A DNA stretch of 64,000 nucleotides from Wuchereria bancrofti (GCA_005281725.1 SSBO01000012.1:24075320-24139319), one strand, 5' to 3'; positions 26,301-39,900 are shown, counted from the first letter of the stretch. A program made the numbers and translations. The notes: generated from the sequence alone by a model not told the origin.

Positions 26301-28070
26301 GTGCAAGAGATTTTTTTTAGACTACATTTTTATAGACACTACTAATTGATTGATAACATTGCATAACATCGTTTGGTCAATCCATGATCAGCCATATAAT
26401 GGCCCTTTCTTGGCCAAACGTTTCCTTTTTTTTTTCCATAATGGATGCAATCAGTTCATATTTATGAGCTTCAATTTCATTTCAAAAACCAAATCCCATG
26501 ATTATTTATATCAAATAGAATACTATATTTTTAGGGAATATAATATTAAACGAAGCAGAATGTTTAAATCTTCATCTAAATACTATGAATTTTAATCAGT
26601 TTTGGTTTTAATCATTGAAAGAAACTTTTAGAATACTTGTTTGCATTAGTTTTCTTTTTTTTTTACTTTGAACAAGTGCAACTAATAAAACATCATTTTA
26701 GAAGTGTGAAAATATTACAATGAATTATTTCGCATAAATATTTTTGCCAGTATCACGTCCCAAGAAAATGTAACAAACTCTTTTAATATTTTATACAAAA
26801 AGATGGAATTTAAGAATTTCAATTTGTGAAATACTGAAATGAAATCCATTGAGATTAGCGAATAATATATGTAGCGGATTAAGAATGAAAAAAAGAAATA
26901 CCTTGAAGGCATCGAATGTAGTTGCATGACCACATGTAGTGCATAGTATGTTGGTATCACGAAATGAAATGCAGGCCGTATCCAACGAATTGCAGTGTAA
27001 ACATTTTGTACGAATATCACCCAAATATGGCTAAATTTAATGACTAATATCCAACTAATTTCTTACTTCCCACAAAATCAGTAAAATTACTCAACAGTTT
27101 CAATTCTTTTTTACTTCTTTTCCTCCTTAATTACATCAAGAAAATGAAAATTACAATAGTTTACCAACAGAATTTCAGAAAATTAGAGATAATATATCAT
27201 TAAATGCTGACTACTTTAAAAATATAAAAGCAATTTTACCAAAATTAAATCATAAATTTGTTAAATAAACTTACAGTTAAGCTGTATGGTAGTCCATATT
27301 TTACGAGAAATTCGATGATCTCTGATCTTGTGCTTCTTTCTGAGCTCTTCCTAATTATCGATTGTCGACTGTGCTAAAAATATTCAAAAGTAGTTATTTC
27401 TAATAAAAAAAAAAAAGAGAACAAGGAAGTACCAGATGAATAAGTTATCAAAGCTCTAAACTATTTCACTAAATTCCACATTTCTCTAAAATTTTATCCC
27501 AGATAGAAATAAGAAATGGAGAGCACAGAAATAAACTGCTATGGAGTGACAGTGAATCAAAAATGGTTAAGCATAAATTTGAGTGGGTAATTTGGATGGG
27601 TATGCATAAAATGATAAGCATAAATTAATTATTCCTAATATTTTGAAACTAAAAAATAGTGAAAGTATTAAAATGATCCTTAACACATACGTCTTTTCAC
27701 AAACATGTTTATGGCCAACGTCAATTATAGAATTATGAAAATAACTTTCTGAGGTAATAAAGCTTACTTTAACATCATCAATATTTTTTGCAGCTGTAGT
27801 TTGCTGTGTAAAATCATATATAATATTCTCAAAAGTAAGCTGTTGACTGGTACATCTCTGCAATATTATCAAATATTGAATTACATTAATCTCTTTTCAT
27901 TGATATATTCAAATTTAATTCTTCTACTCATTTAATCGAAATAACAAAGTCAAATTCAAAAAGCAATCATATACCGTGAGATGATAGCGTGATTTACGTT
28001 CTCTCATGAATGCCTTCCATTTGCTGAATCGAAGTGAACGTGCAATAGTTGGACGCCCGTATACAATCAT
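17314..28070 (-). CDS. TWNK: Twinkle, mitochondrial replicative DNA helicase
   Basis: RecA-fold hexameric 5'-3' DNA helicase of the mitochondrial replisome. Twenty exons close in phase (793 aa; human 684): 27975-28070, 27768-27857, 27275-27373, 26902-27030, 24437-24631, 24141-24256, 22370-22437, 21898-22028, 21391-21481, 21203-21305, 20876-21034, 20596-20712, 20207-20384, 19941-20075, 19731-19804, 18739-18871, 18328-18453, 18118-18201, 17866-17994, 17314-17442. The N-terminus is basic ([19 protein letters not shown]), fitting mitochondrial import. A zinc ribbon CLHC...CTTC is at residues 105-128. A TOPRIM-like segment is near 370-430. Helicase motifs: Walker [10 protein letters not shown] (Lys554), FEMPDE, Walker [10 protein letters not shown] (Asp655), [20 protein letters not shown]. 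Intron 4 is the largest (2.27 kb). Confidence 0.95.
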
Positions 28071-28398
28071 TTTAACAAATATTTAATTTGAAGATTCCGT
28101 TCATATAATATAACACATATAAGGACCAGTAATATCACACAAAATCAATCCTTCATTATGTCCCTGAAAAAGCAAATATAAAAGAAATGATTTTGTGATT
28201 TAAAAAAAAAAAAAAGAAATTCTTCAACTCTTTTTTAATACTTTTTTGAACGTATTTATACCTGTGTAATATATTCATAATTGTATTTATATCTGTATAG
28301 CATATTCATAGAGATTCTTACCTTCAAAATTTGATATGTTTATACTTATTGTTCAGGAACGTATATGTTTTATGTGATATATGAAGAAATTAGCATCT

Positions 28399-28431
<33 letters not shown>

Positions 28432-29938
28432 TTGCATAAAATGATAATACCATCATTCAAAAAGGAACATAAAATCTGACTTCCTTAAACAATAACAATT
28501 CAATTTTGCTTTTCCTAAAATAATTCCTTACAGACATCAAAAAGATGAAAAACATAGGAAATAGAAGTATTCATAAATTTTGTAATTATAACCATTAGAT
28601 AACAGCAACCGAATAACTCTTCTTTTACTTCTTTATTGATTAAATGATAAGAAATTTATTGATATCACATTAGTATATTCAATATTGGTATAATGAATAC
28701 ATCAGTACATAATAAGTAATAACAAAATACTTAATATCAATATACGAAACAGAAATAATACACATTTTTTGGATTTTTTTTTTTTTGTAATTACAGATTC
28801 AGTGGATAATGATCGGTACTAAGCAATAAAATGATAAAATGAGCATTTGTTGAATAATGAGTAGTTGACATTAAATTATTCGTAATCCTATTATGTAATA
28901 TAAATATCCTTCCAAAACAAAAACAATACCATTTTGCTATCACATTTATTTCAAAATCGAATTAGCTTAATAACAACACTAACAAATTTTCTCGAAATCA
29001 AAAAATTATTAGCTAATTGATAACTAATTCTTCCCATCTAAACAATATCAAGAATCACACAATGAGAATCATCTGAATGACATCTTAATAAATTAGAAAT
29101 TATAAAACATTACTGTTTCGAAACATCTCCCATAAGTCGCTAACAGTTTGTTGGGGTTAAATTTTCCAATATATAGTTAATAACATAATTAATAATAGTT
29201 AATAACATAAATAATATATAGTTAATAACAATAATTAATAACATAGACTTTATTATATCTAGAATTTTTTTTACTCAAAAATGAAGAAACTTAGTTTTTT
29301 CCATCATAAATTCCATGGTCTATATTTTATTTATATTCTTACAACTAAATCTATATAAAAACTAGAAGCGATAACATATGTATCGTCAAATCATTTAACT
29401 CTTCATATTATTATCTTTTGTCTTTTGAAATTACTGAATCGCTAGAGAACGTAACAAGAAAAACGTAACACCATTTTTATCATTTAAACATATAAAGCAA
29501 AATGTCTATTCTCGATAATCTTAATTAAAAAGTAGGAAAATTCAAGGGAAATGTTCCAATAAAGCATAAGATGCACATGAACTACAGATGACATTTAATC
29601 AAAAAATCAAAAAAAAAACAATAATACAGCAACGTTGTTATCGACTGATGGCAGTAATATCAATTAAGAAAAATCCCATTTCTGCCTTTGGTATTTTTCC
29701 TATTTTTGTGCTATCCTCTTGCTGAACTATCAAAAATTCAAATGATGACTTTCGTTCAGAAAAAAAAAAAAAGAAAAAAACAGAATTTTGAAAAATAGTT
29801 TTCAAAAATATTGAAGAACTGATTAATACCAAACGAATAAGAAAAGAAATTTCTCATACCATTTTTGATTACCTTTATTAAATTTCAAGGTAAGATTAGT
29901 GCTTACCAAGTGAGAATCTTATAGACGTTCTGACTAAA
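28071..29938. other. Intergenic, Twinkle upstream region
   Basis: 1.9 kb, very AT-rich. It contains a (TAA)n microsatellite at 28401-28432 and short reiterations of 'agttaataacat' around 29165-29245. No exon seen. Confidence 0.55.
28401..28432. repeat. (TAA)n microsatellite
   Basis: About ten uninterrupted AAT/TAA units, 330 bp upstream of the Twinkle ATG. Confidence 0.95.
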
Positions 29939-31532
29939 TCATAAGTCAACATGTTCGTTCAACAATCTCACAATGTCCTTTTCTATGTCATTAGGTTGCA
30001 CCGTGGGAGCATATCGTTCTACCTATAATAAGCACATTTATAATTTTCTCGCCTTCATACGGCAGAACAAGGCAGTTAAATTTTCAAAAAATTTTCTAAA
30101 ATATCCTAAAAAGATATCTCATAGTAAATAAGTTGTTATAAAATTACCACTTTGCCACGTCTGTTGATAAGAAATTTAGTAAAGTTCCATTTAATAGCGT
30201 CTATTAGAGTGCCTCCTCTTTGGTTCTTTAAAAATGTATACAACGGATGTTCCTCTGGTCCATTAACATTGATTTTAGCATATAAGTCAGGCTCAAAATT
30301 AAACGTTTCCTTCACAAAACGTTTAATTTCCTCTTCATTTCCAGGTTCCTACAAATATTTATCATCTTTAAAAATGATGATAATTGTCATCGTTAGCCTA
30401 TTAGTTCCCATATGTTTTTTTTTTTTTTTAAGAACTGATTAATACCAAATGTTTTTCGTTTAAAATGAAAAAATTTCAATTGTATTTTAAATTCAAAAAA
30501 GAAAAAAAAAATATGATGAATGTACTTGTGAAGCAAATTGATTACAAGGAAAGGCAGCTATTGCTAAACCTTGTTCCTTGTATTTATCCTGCAAATTCTT
30601 CAACTGCGCATAATTTGAATGAGTAAGACCACATTGAGATGCTACATTTACTATTAGAACCACCTTGTTCCTACAATATATATTCAGCTATACTCTTCAA
30701 TTTAAAAAGCACAATAGTCATTATTCATCAGTAAATTTTAGTATCCAACATAGACATTGGTTTTTAATGACAGCTGATACTTTTACTTTTTGCTTAGCTC
30801 CAGGAAGAAGATAGAAAAAGATCCCTGAACATTTTTTAAGATATTAGTCTTGTTCGTCATTAAATATCAATTCCAAATTACTTCTTTAAATGAATAAATG
30901 GTTTGAGTACACCAACCTATATCGATTCAACGACACTTTTGCTCCATTAATATCACGAACTTCAAATTGATATATCGTATTTAATAAATCTTCTTCGGCT
31001 ATAAATACACTAAACTGTAGATATTTTCAATTCATCTCGGAAATCACATATTTATTCACAGAGAGAATTGTCACTCATAAATTGGATTCAGCTTACTGAA
31101 CAGCTATGCTACTTGTGATATCTAATTGGATAATCAACTTTAATAAATTTAACAATAGAATAGCTATGCTACCTGTGATATCTAATTGGATAATCAACTT
31201 TAATAAATTTAACAATAGAATAGCTATGGTACCTGTGATATCTAATTGGATAATCAACTTTAATAAATTTAACAATAGAATAGCTATGCTACCTGTGATA
31301 TCTAATTGGATAATCAATTTTAATAAATTTAACAATATAATGCTATAAATTATAGCACGTATTGTAGTATACTTCCGACTTCTTTTCCCACATAATTTAA
31401 ATCTATGCGTAAAGTAATAATAATCAAACCTTGGTATGATATAACAAATAGCGCAAGAACTAATAACTGAAGATTCGTTTTGATTCCACTCAAACATATC
31501 AATTTCTTCCAATCCAGAAATGAACCCATCAT
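29939..31532 (-). CDS. Glutathione peroxidase, GPX4-like, Cys-type, predicted secreted
   Basis: Thiol peroxidase that reduces hydroperoxides, probably lipid peroxides. Five exons close in phase (204 aa): 31430-31532, 30917-30998, 30526-30670, 30148-30348, 29939-30022. Exon 1 encodes an N-terminal hydrophobic stretch ([15 protein letters not shown]) typical of a signal peptide or anchor. The core is [31 protein letters not shown] with Cys75 in place of selenocysteine, AFPCNQF (Gln106) and IKWNFTKF (Trp164, Asn165), so the full catalytic tetrad is present. It lacks the oligomerisation loop, as in GPX4-like enzymes. It does not resemble the known filarial cuticular GPX in its N-terminal part. 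A second in-frame ATG follows the first. Intron 1 carries a four-copy minisatellite. Confidence 0.94.
31102..31341. repeat. 60-bp minisatellite, four copies, in GPX intron 1
   Basis: Units start at 31102, 31162, 31222 and 31282 (agctatgctacctgtgatat...). They differ by one to three bases each. The array keeps reading frames open on both strands only because its length is a multiple of three; those frames are not genes. Confidence 0.97.
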
Positions 31533-32705
31533 TTTATGTTTTCGTTTCCAGTTAAATGGAATATATTTTTCTAGAAGTTAATTATCATCGGATTATTGGT
31601 TATCTTTTTTGAAATATATAAATGATAGAGGAACGCTTAATACTAATTACATGCAATAAGTAGCAATACTGCTTCAAGACAAAATATAAATCGTACTGCT
31701 GAATTAATTACTTATCTTTCGGAGTAAAGTCTAATTATTAGGGAAAGTAAATTAATGGATGATAAGAAAGTTATTCATCCTCTCATATTGATCGAATTTC
31801 AATTGAAGTTCTATCTCTATTGCACAAATTATGATAATCAGAACTACTAGAAATAGAGAAAAAATGACACAATTGCGAACGCGAATAAATTTAGAAAAAA
31901 AAAAAAAAAAAAACATTGTACATTGTTTATTGGATCGATAAGCTTACCGAAAAGAAGAAACATTAGGAAGAAATGCGTATGATTAATATCATAGCATTGC
32001 TAAAGTGCAATAATTAATCACAACATTATTGCAATTTACAATTCTCTTACTTTTTTTTTCAATGACGTCACTGCATAATTTTAATGAGAATAAAAAAATA
32101 CAAATAAACAAAATGACATTTAGCACAGCAGATTTATTTTAATTAATACAAAATAAGGCATCTTAGTCTACTATCAATAGATATACAAAACTGACATCAT
32201 TCTCGATATACAAAATAGGTAACTAATACCATCACTGCTACTTATCACATACAAAAAGGGTCACATAATCATTGCATAATGAGAAGAGAGTAAGATATAT
32301 AGTATCTAGATGTCGGAGAAAGGTATAAACATAAAAAAGGATCACAGAAAGATACCCGTTAATCAGATATATCACAGGATTAAAAGCAAATACAATGAAC
32401 TGGGAAAGAACAGTTGCATGTCAAATTAATCCAATTTTTTCTTTTTTTTTTCTTTTTGTTTTTTGTAAATTTTCTAAACTAACAATGGCTGATTGAAATT
32501 TTCATTTTAAAACAAGTGAAAGAATTCCGAATGAAAATCGTGACATTACAATTTGTGTTGCCAAACTTCTTTTAAACACATCAAGACAATTCACTCTGAA
32601 CTGCTTCGAAGCGATAAAAATTATTATGCGTAGGTAAACGTTATAATTTATCATCTCGAACAAAAACATGGTTGGAAAAAGTTTAAACCAATAAATTTCA
32701 GTATC
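31533..32705. other. Intergenic, GPX upstream and METTL24-like 3' side
   Basis: 1.2 kb of AT-rich sequence with poly-A/T runs near 31895-31911 and 32446. Nothing further is supported. Confidence 0.5.
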
Positions 32706-35514
32706 CTATGCCAACAGTGTATTTCTAAAGCTGATGATTGCCGTTGTAACATTAACTATCTTCGAATATGACTTTCTGAATCCAAAATTCTCAAATTGCA
32801 AGAAATACATCAGGATACGGCGATAGTTTTCGTTGTCTTCGCCGATCCAAAATCTAAAAGTGAAGTAAATTATAACTGGCAAATGACAGCGTAATTATCA
32901 AAAGTCATAAATTGTTTCCGTTGCTATCACTGCTCGGAAAACAATTCCAAAGCATTAAAAAAATCATTGATTTTATAACATCTTGAAAATTTCACCGAAT
33001 TCTGAGATCTACGTCGAGGACAATATTTTTGAATTGAACTGTCTCCAATAATACAGGAAGAACATCCCATTCTCCACCATTAAGATCCATAATAAATTTA
33101 TCTACCCTAAGTTCATTAACAATGTCAAATATATCTGACAAAGTTATCAAAAGCCATGGATTATTATCGTTGCCATCAGGAACTGTGAAATTTTTTGAAA
33201 AATATGGTGAAATGCCGTAAGGATATACGTTTTCAGTTGAAACCAACCTGAAATAGACAAACTATAGATCATCCCTAATTTGTACAGAACAGAGTAAAAT
33301 GTTAATCTTTTAACTGCACTAATCAGCACCAATAAAAGTACCTTTTATTTGATTCCACTGGTGAAAAAAAATGAACTTTACAAGGGAGAAAATGCTCGAA
33401 ATTCTCCACTACTTCAAATCCACGATAACTAAAACATAGCATTCAGAAATTAGTTACAAGCTATTAATTACTACAAAGAATTACCAATTACAATGTATAT
33501 CACATATAAATAAACAATAGAAAACTTAGAACGTATACCTTACATATACTATAGTACATTTTTCCGTTACATTTAGCTTGCACAACAAAGGTATGCCATT
33601 TTCAATCTCCGACACTTTATTACATCCCATATTTTCCTTCCTAAATGTTGTCAGATACTTCATAAGTCGTTTCTTCTCTTCCACTGGAGAACCTAAATAA
33701 TATATTTTTTAATGCCTATTAACAATTAAGTATTACCTGAAGCGAACAACTCTTAACATGCATAATTCTACTATCGCTGATCAAATTGTTAAAACACTAC
33801 TGACACATGTTAATCTCACAATATATGTAAACTGCAATACTAGTTTCTGCATCTCATTAATATTTCTTCTTAAGGATATTTAGTGATTATTAACCAAAGC
33901 CAAAAACAGGCAAATCCACTTGATGATGCTCCTTTTTCATGAAACTGAGTCGATAACAGCAATTACGAGTCGCTCGATCACAGCCAGAACTTGATTCAGC
34001 TCCAATAAGGGCATAATGATATTTGAAGTACATCTGATATAATAATAAATACCAATCATAAAACAAATTTTCCATATTTCTTCCAATCTCGATGGTCAGA
34101 TGCAGCTGATCCGATTGCAAAACCTGCAATAACCATTACGACTTAAAGTCGTAATTTCAAATAGCGCAAAATTGCTGTAACTTCGAATAAAAACCCAAAT
34201 AAAATATTGGTGAAGACCTTCAAAACTTGTTCCATTAAGTTGGGTACATCACGAAGTTTTTGTAGTCGTGTCATTCTCGATTCTCCACTCTGAATGGGTG
34301 TATAAAAGTTGATAAATGCGATATCAAATTGCCTATGTAATAATTCACTAAATATATCATCGGAATCCCAAATACCATTATCGTTTAGATAGAAAAGATA
34401 ATGTATTTCCGCATCTGCAACGTATGCGATCAATTAAATTTTTACTTTGTTCCCTAAAAAAAAACTTTAAGAAAATCAAACGTGAAATAGATAACAAAAT
34501 AATTTAGCAAAACTTGCCGACGTTTCCTAAGTTATCAAATGCTTTGAATCCTTCAGGAACAAAAAATGTCCATCGTTCTGGGGTTACTGCAGTCAAATAA
34601 AAAGCAAAATCATCTTGAGAACCACTAATGAACAAAGCATTGCTGAAATATTAGAAACACGTGAACCTAAACTCTCCTTAGATACCAAAATTTGAGTTGC
34701 TACATCTGATGACTTCTAAAAATTAAGCAGGTTCACCGAACAAGACTTGATAAACAAATCTTAATTGGTAACTTACATTGCTTTTTAGTTTCACTGGCCG
34801 AACATAAAATTCCAAAGAATGAATTGCGCTATATCTTAATAATTTACCATCAGTAGATAATATTTCAAATACTCGATACTTGCCACTCACTAATTCATCC
34901 AAGTAAATGACGAAATCAAAATGAACATATATAATAACCAAAATGATTATCTCTGAAAATTACGTACCGTATTGTCTTATTCGATCTTCCATCAGTACAT
35001 ATCGTAAAAGCTCCTTTATTGTCACCAACAGTGATACCTTCTTCACATTTGTACTGCTTATGAGCTAATAATTCGTTAAGTCGTAATACCTCTGCTATCG
35101 TATCATTGAGTTTTGGTGGTAAGAATATATCTACATCTTTCCAGTCCAGTACGGATACGTTGTTCTTCGGTATAATGCTAGAAATATAGATGATTACTCA
35201 TTGATAAGCTTTGTGAAATATAGCCCAAAATTTTGCGAATATTGAAATAAACTTAATATAAGGCTAAACATTTCTAATTCATCGACTTAATTGAAAAGTT
35301 TCGAAGATTCATAAATATATAATATATCAAAGATAAATCACTCAATTAGCATAATTAACCTTCCAATAACAAACCTCTCATAGGAAAATTTCGCATTCAA
35401 TAAATCAATCGATAACCATATCAAGTCATATATTACATCCAAATCTTTCACTATGAATATGATTGTACATACTGTTATCAATCTTAACACCAACAATCCA
35501 TTGATATATCGCAT
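32706..35514 (-). CDS. METTL24-like membrane-anchored methyltransferase-family protein, two repeated domains
   Basis: Exons: 35375-35514, 34968-35177, about 34777-34885, 34518-34642, 34218-34414, 33895-34123, 33539-33692, 33342-33428, 32996-33247, 32706-32853. The N-terminus has one hydrophobic segment ([16 protein letters not shown]), suggesting a type II Golgi/ER protein. The C-terminal domain resembles human METTL24: [16 protein letters not shown] aligns with its DVESAEWKVLENLILE, and [10 protein letters not shown] with KDFRLFHSY. An upstream segment ([39 protein letters not shown]) resembles the same family's end, implying a tandem duplication. A classic glycine-rich SAM loop is not obvious, so catalysis is unproven. 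The junction from the 34777 exon to the 34518 exon is out of phase by canonical sites, and the 34885 acceptor (gtgag) is weak, so the middle is uncertain. Intron 34415-34517 appears to be GC-AG. Confidence 0.75.
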
Positions 35515-36956
35515 TCCTGATTTCTTGATACTACCTAATACTCTTATCTTAGCATCACCGTCTAACGAAACAGCAGCAAATCATCACTAGCAGCACTTAA
35601 CTGAAATAAAGATAGTAAGGTCAAAGGTTGGCACTAATGAATTTAAATTTACTAATGGAAAATTGGAGAAAGTCAAGAGTTATACAGAAGCTGTAGAAAA
35701 AAAGAAAATATTTGAGAAAAGAGGTCAAAAAATTTCTTTTGAAATTTCTTGTTCATATTTATCACATAAGTAATGGATTGATTGATTGGCTGATTGGTTT
35801 GAATTCTTCTGAATTATTTCAAACATAATTTATATTAAGAAATGAGCTGATTAACTTTGATAGAGAAATATTAATATGATCATACTTTGGAGAATAATTC
35901 TCGAAATATACTTTCCAAGTACAACATATTGATGAATATTAGAATATTTTCTTTATACCTTTTCTGTTCAGCAGGAATATTCTCCATTGTGGAATTTCCC
36001 ATTCTCGTCTAAAACACACGAAAATATAGCCAAATCAAATAAAAATCAAAAAAAAAAAGTAAATGAATTGAATAATGAAGGAAATACCCGCTTTCTACAA
36101 TTTCAAAATAGTTGCCGTCGTGAATTGGCGCAGTTGTTCAGTGTATATATATATACATATATGTATGAATTTTGCATAACGAGGAGTATAGATTCGAAAA
36201 TTTTTTTAGAATTCTTTTTTTTTTTTCTTCCTTAAGATTACATTTTCGAAATATAACGTTGCATATTTTTTTTTTCTTTTCAAATCTTCCTGAAAGAAAA
36301 ATATCTAGATAATATTGTGCTTATTGATCGATGTAAAATAAAAGTGACACTTGATGATGATTGATACTAATCGTACTAATTAATTGATATATTATATCAT
36401 ATCATGTAGAAATTAATGATTCACATCTCTCCCACATACTCTATTCAAATTCAAAATTATATTTTAATACAATGTAGTTATATAAATACTAACAGAAAAT
36501 AATTAGCAAAAAAAAAAAAAATGAAAATTGTAGAAAGGAAGAACTTTGGAAGAAATAAGAGGCAAAAAAGCAAGTAATAGAAAACAAATGGAAAGAGTTT
36601 ATTGCATAACATAGATAATGTGACTAACATTTTATTTCAAACCGTACTGCATTATAGGCTAATTATTTGCAAATAATTCAATGAACCATATCCATTATTT
36701 GTCTACCGTAATCCCGAAATATGTCAACTAAAAATTTCAAAGAATGCAACAAGGATAGTACGGTTAAAGAAATAATAAATGTTTAATTAGGGAAAGAACT
36801 ACTAACTATTAATCATTTAAAAAAAAAAAGTTAATAATCTAAAATGATATAATATAATGTTCGAAAGACACCTTATGAAAGATTAAAATGAAAGCAACGG
36901 ATAAAGATGTAAGATAGGTAGAATATTAATTAATATTAACTTTACATGGGGATCTA
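35515..36956. other. Intergenic, SLC26 3' side
   Basis: 1.4 kb without a supported gene. The plus-strand frame at 35987-36235 is low-complexity and ends in poly-F from a T-run. Confidence 0.5.
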
Positions 36957-39900
36957 TTATAATACATAGTCTCTATTATTTTGTTCTTTGCAAATATTCT
37001 TTTGTTTCATTTGCTGAGCATTAGCGAATAGTACTGCATCGTGAATAGATGGAAAGAAATGAGTCGATGGAATCACTTTATAGATGTTACATTTGGCGAA
37101 TAATATTCGGGCTTCTGCTAAAAAATTTTTCTTCATATATTATTTTGCAACAAACATATCTCCTTTTTCATTACTTCTGACTGGTTCAAGGCAAATTTTA
37201 CGTATAAATGAAATGATTAATTTCAATTCATAAATGTTATAATGTTGTGAACCTTTTGAGGCAGCCATAAATATTTCAACATTGCGATTTTTTAATTCCT
37301 GCGACAAGTCCTTCAACCTTTCAATTCCGGTATAGTCAATACATGTAAATCCCGAAGCATCAATGATCAGATAAAGTGTTTCTTTTTCATTTAACATTTT
37401 CTGCAATTTTTCATCGTTTTCAATAAAAAAAGATATGCTCATCAAATTGGCACTTAGATCTGACAAGAAATTATTTGAAGAAAAGGATGACTAACCACTT
37501 TATCATCAACGATATCAAGAGCTTTTCTGATAAACAAATCGCTATTGAGAAAAAGTAAAGGTGCATCATAGCGATAAACCGCGATAGTGGGTGATACTAA
37601 TGATCCACTGAAAATAGTTTGCACAATGTCAAATCGAATTGAAGCTAAATTCTTAGTTCCACGATTAACTCACGATTTTCATATGATGTCAATATCTAAG
37701 AACTCTTATAAAATCTTTATAATAATATGATTTTAAAGATGATGGATGTAAACGAGTCTATTTTTACCTGTAACGACAGATGTCTCTATATAGCTCGGTG
37801 TCTTTAATTCCACCAAGTGTCACAGCTTTTGGCCTGAAATATTCTGAAAGCATCTAATATATACATATAACTTTTCAAATCATTCAAATCAAGAAAAAAG
37901 CTAAAAAGTGAAATACGAAAGGAATCTTTCCAAATTTGCTCTTTAACTTCAATCATACATAAATTAATTCAATCACATATGAATCAACAACAAACAGATC
38001 CAAACCATTGCGTGCGAATGATGACAGTTAAAATAGCAAATACTATGGCTACACCAAGACCTTGACTGACGTTCCATAGAAATGTGCCCAGAAAACTTAC
38101 TAACCAGATAAGCTGAAATTTTTAAGCAAACTAATGATAAGAATATATGATCCATTAATTTTTATCAGTATCACTCCTTCGTTAATCTTATCAATAAAAC
38201 TGAGGTGCTGAAAATGCTTTTTAATAAACTCCAGTGCACTAACCAGATCAATTTTTGAAGTTTTCCAATAGTGAACGACTTCACTAGCCTTTAAAAACAT
38301 TCCCTGTAGAGCTACCACTATTACTGATACCAGTACACACTGAAATGATTTTAGTAAATAAAGTAAACTTTACTATTAGCATCACATAAATGATTATTGG
38401 AAAAATAAACTGTAGAATTCATAAATGATAATTATTATACAATAACTTCGCAAGCTTCAGCTCAATAATTAAAAGAAAAAAGTGAACTAATAGTAAATAT
38501 AAGCATCACATAAATGATTATTGGCCTACCGTTGGCAAATAGTACAGCAACGGTCCAACCAACAAAATGACCAAAAGTACTACAAGTGCAGCTACAACGC
38601 TCGAAAGCTGCAACATTATATCTAATTCAAAATAATTATGGAAGTAAAAAACTATTCTAACCAGCGATATTTATATCAGAGATAAAAACTGTTAGTCTAT
38701 GTTTAATTAACTTTTTCGTTAGAAAGAGAAGACCTAACCTCAGAGGTAGCACCTAGTTCCGAATTCATGAGAGCACGTGATAAACTTGCACTTGCAGGAT
38801 GACAACTTAGGAAGCCACCCACCAATTGGCATAGTACCATTGCTTTCAATTCCTACAAATTATTAATTCATTGAAAATATTCATTTGATTGTTCAAATTG
38901 ATCAAATCAAAAATATCACCTTGAAATAACATTACTTAAAGCTCAAGAATGAAATAATTGAAATGACTAAACATATACATAACATGATTCAATCCTAACA
39001 AAATTATTCCTAGCAGCAGGAAAGCAAAGTGAAACAATAGTTATACATATTTAAGAGAATTGGAAATTCAACAAAGAATAAAATTATACCTGACTGGGAT
39101 TAATATGATATCCATGTTTCTTCGCAAATACTTTTCCTACAGATGCTGTAAAGGAATAGATTACTATAGCGATTACTATTGCATCCAAAATAAAGGCGCT
39201 AAAATGTCTGAATTCTGGCAGTGTTGGCATTGGTAACCTATAAAATTACTTAAATTACCAGTATAAATACATGATTTATTCATTCATCATAACATTTTCT
39301 TAGTTATATTAACAATCTAAAAGTGAATAAATACGCATGTAGTTTAACTTTTGGAAACAACTTTGCAGTAGAATGAAATATATCTAACATTATGCCAAAA
39401 AAAAGAAAAAAAAAAGTTGTTTAAAAAAGTAAGAAAGTCGAATAGGACCGCTATGATATGATGCAAATATTAATTGCATTTGTTTTAAAAAACATCTAAA
39501 TGATAAGAATCTGAATAAATAATGAAAATAATGATAATAAATTCAAAAAGACATGAAGAACCAACTTCGACGGTATAAATCCAACAACAGCAACTTTTTG
39601 TTTCACATTTAATTCAAGCATATAAGTCACCAACGTGCCGAATATCATCTAAATTATTCGTAATAGTACAAGAAATCCATAAAGAAAGTTGCAAACATAT
39701 ATAAAGCAATATTCGTAATACTTAAGTTTCTTAATAATGCAAAAAAAAAAACATATAAATATCTAAAATTATCAGCATTAAAGTAGAAAATTTTCTGTCA
39801 TTCATTGTTTAATAAAACAGGTTGTTGCAGAAATTTGATAGCAGCGGCAACAATTTAAATAGGAAAGAACTAAACTAAAAAATATTTGGATTACCTACCA

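Noticed and set aside
26381..26428. Imperfect inverted repeat GTTTGGTCAA / TTGGCCAAAC in Twinkle intron 4
   Set aside because: Only 10-bp arms with a mismatch; expected by chance over 64 kb.
31093..31512. Repetitive minus-strand frame of 139 residues and its plus-strand partner
   Set aside because: Created by the 60-bp minisatellite in GPX intron 1; only 31430-31512 overlaps real exon 1, in a different frame.
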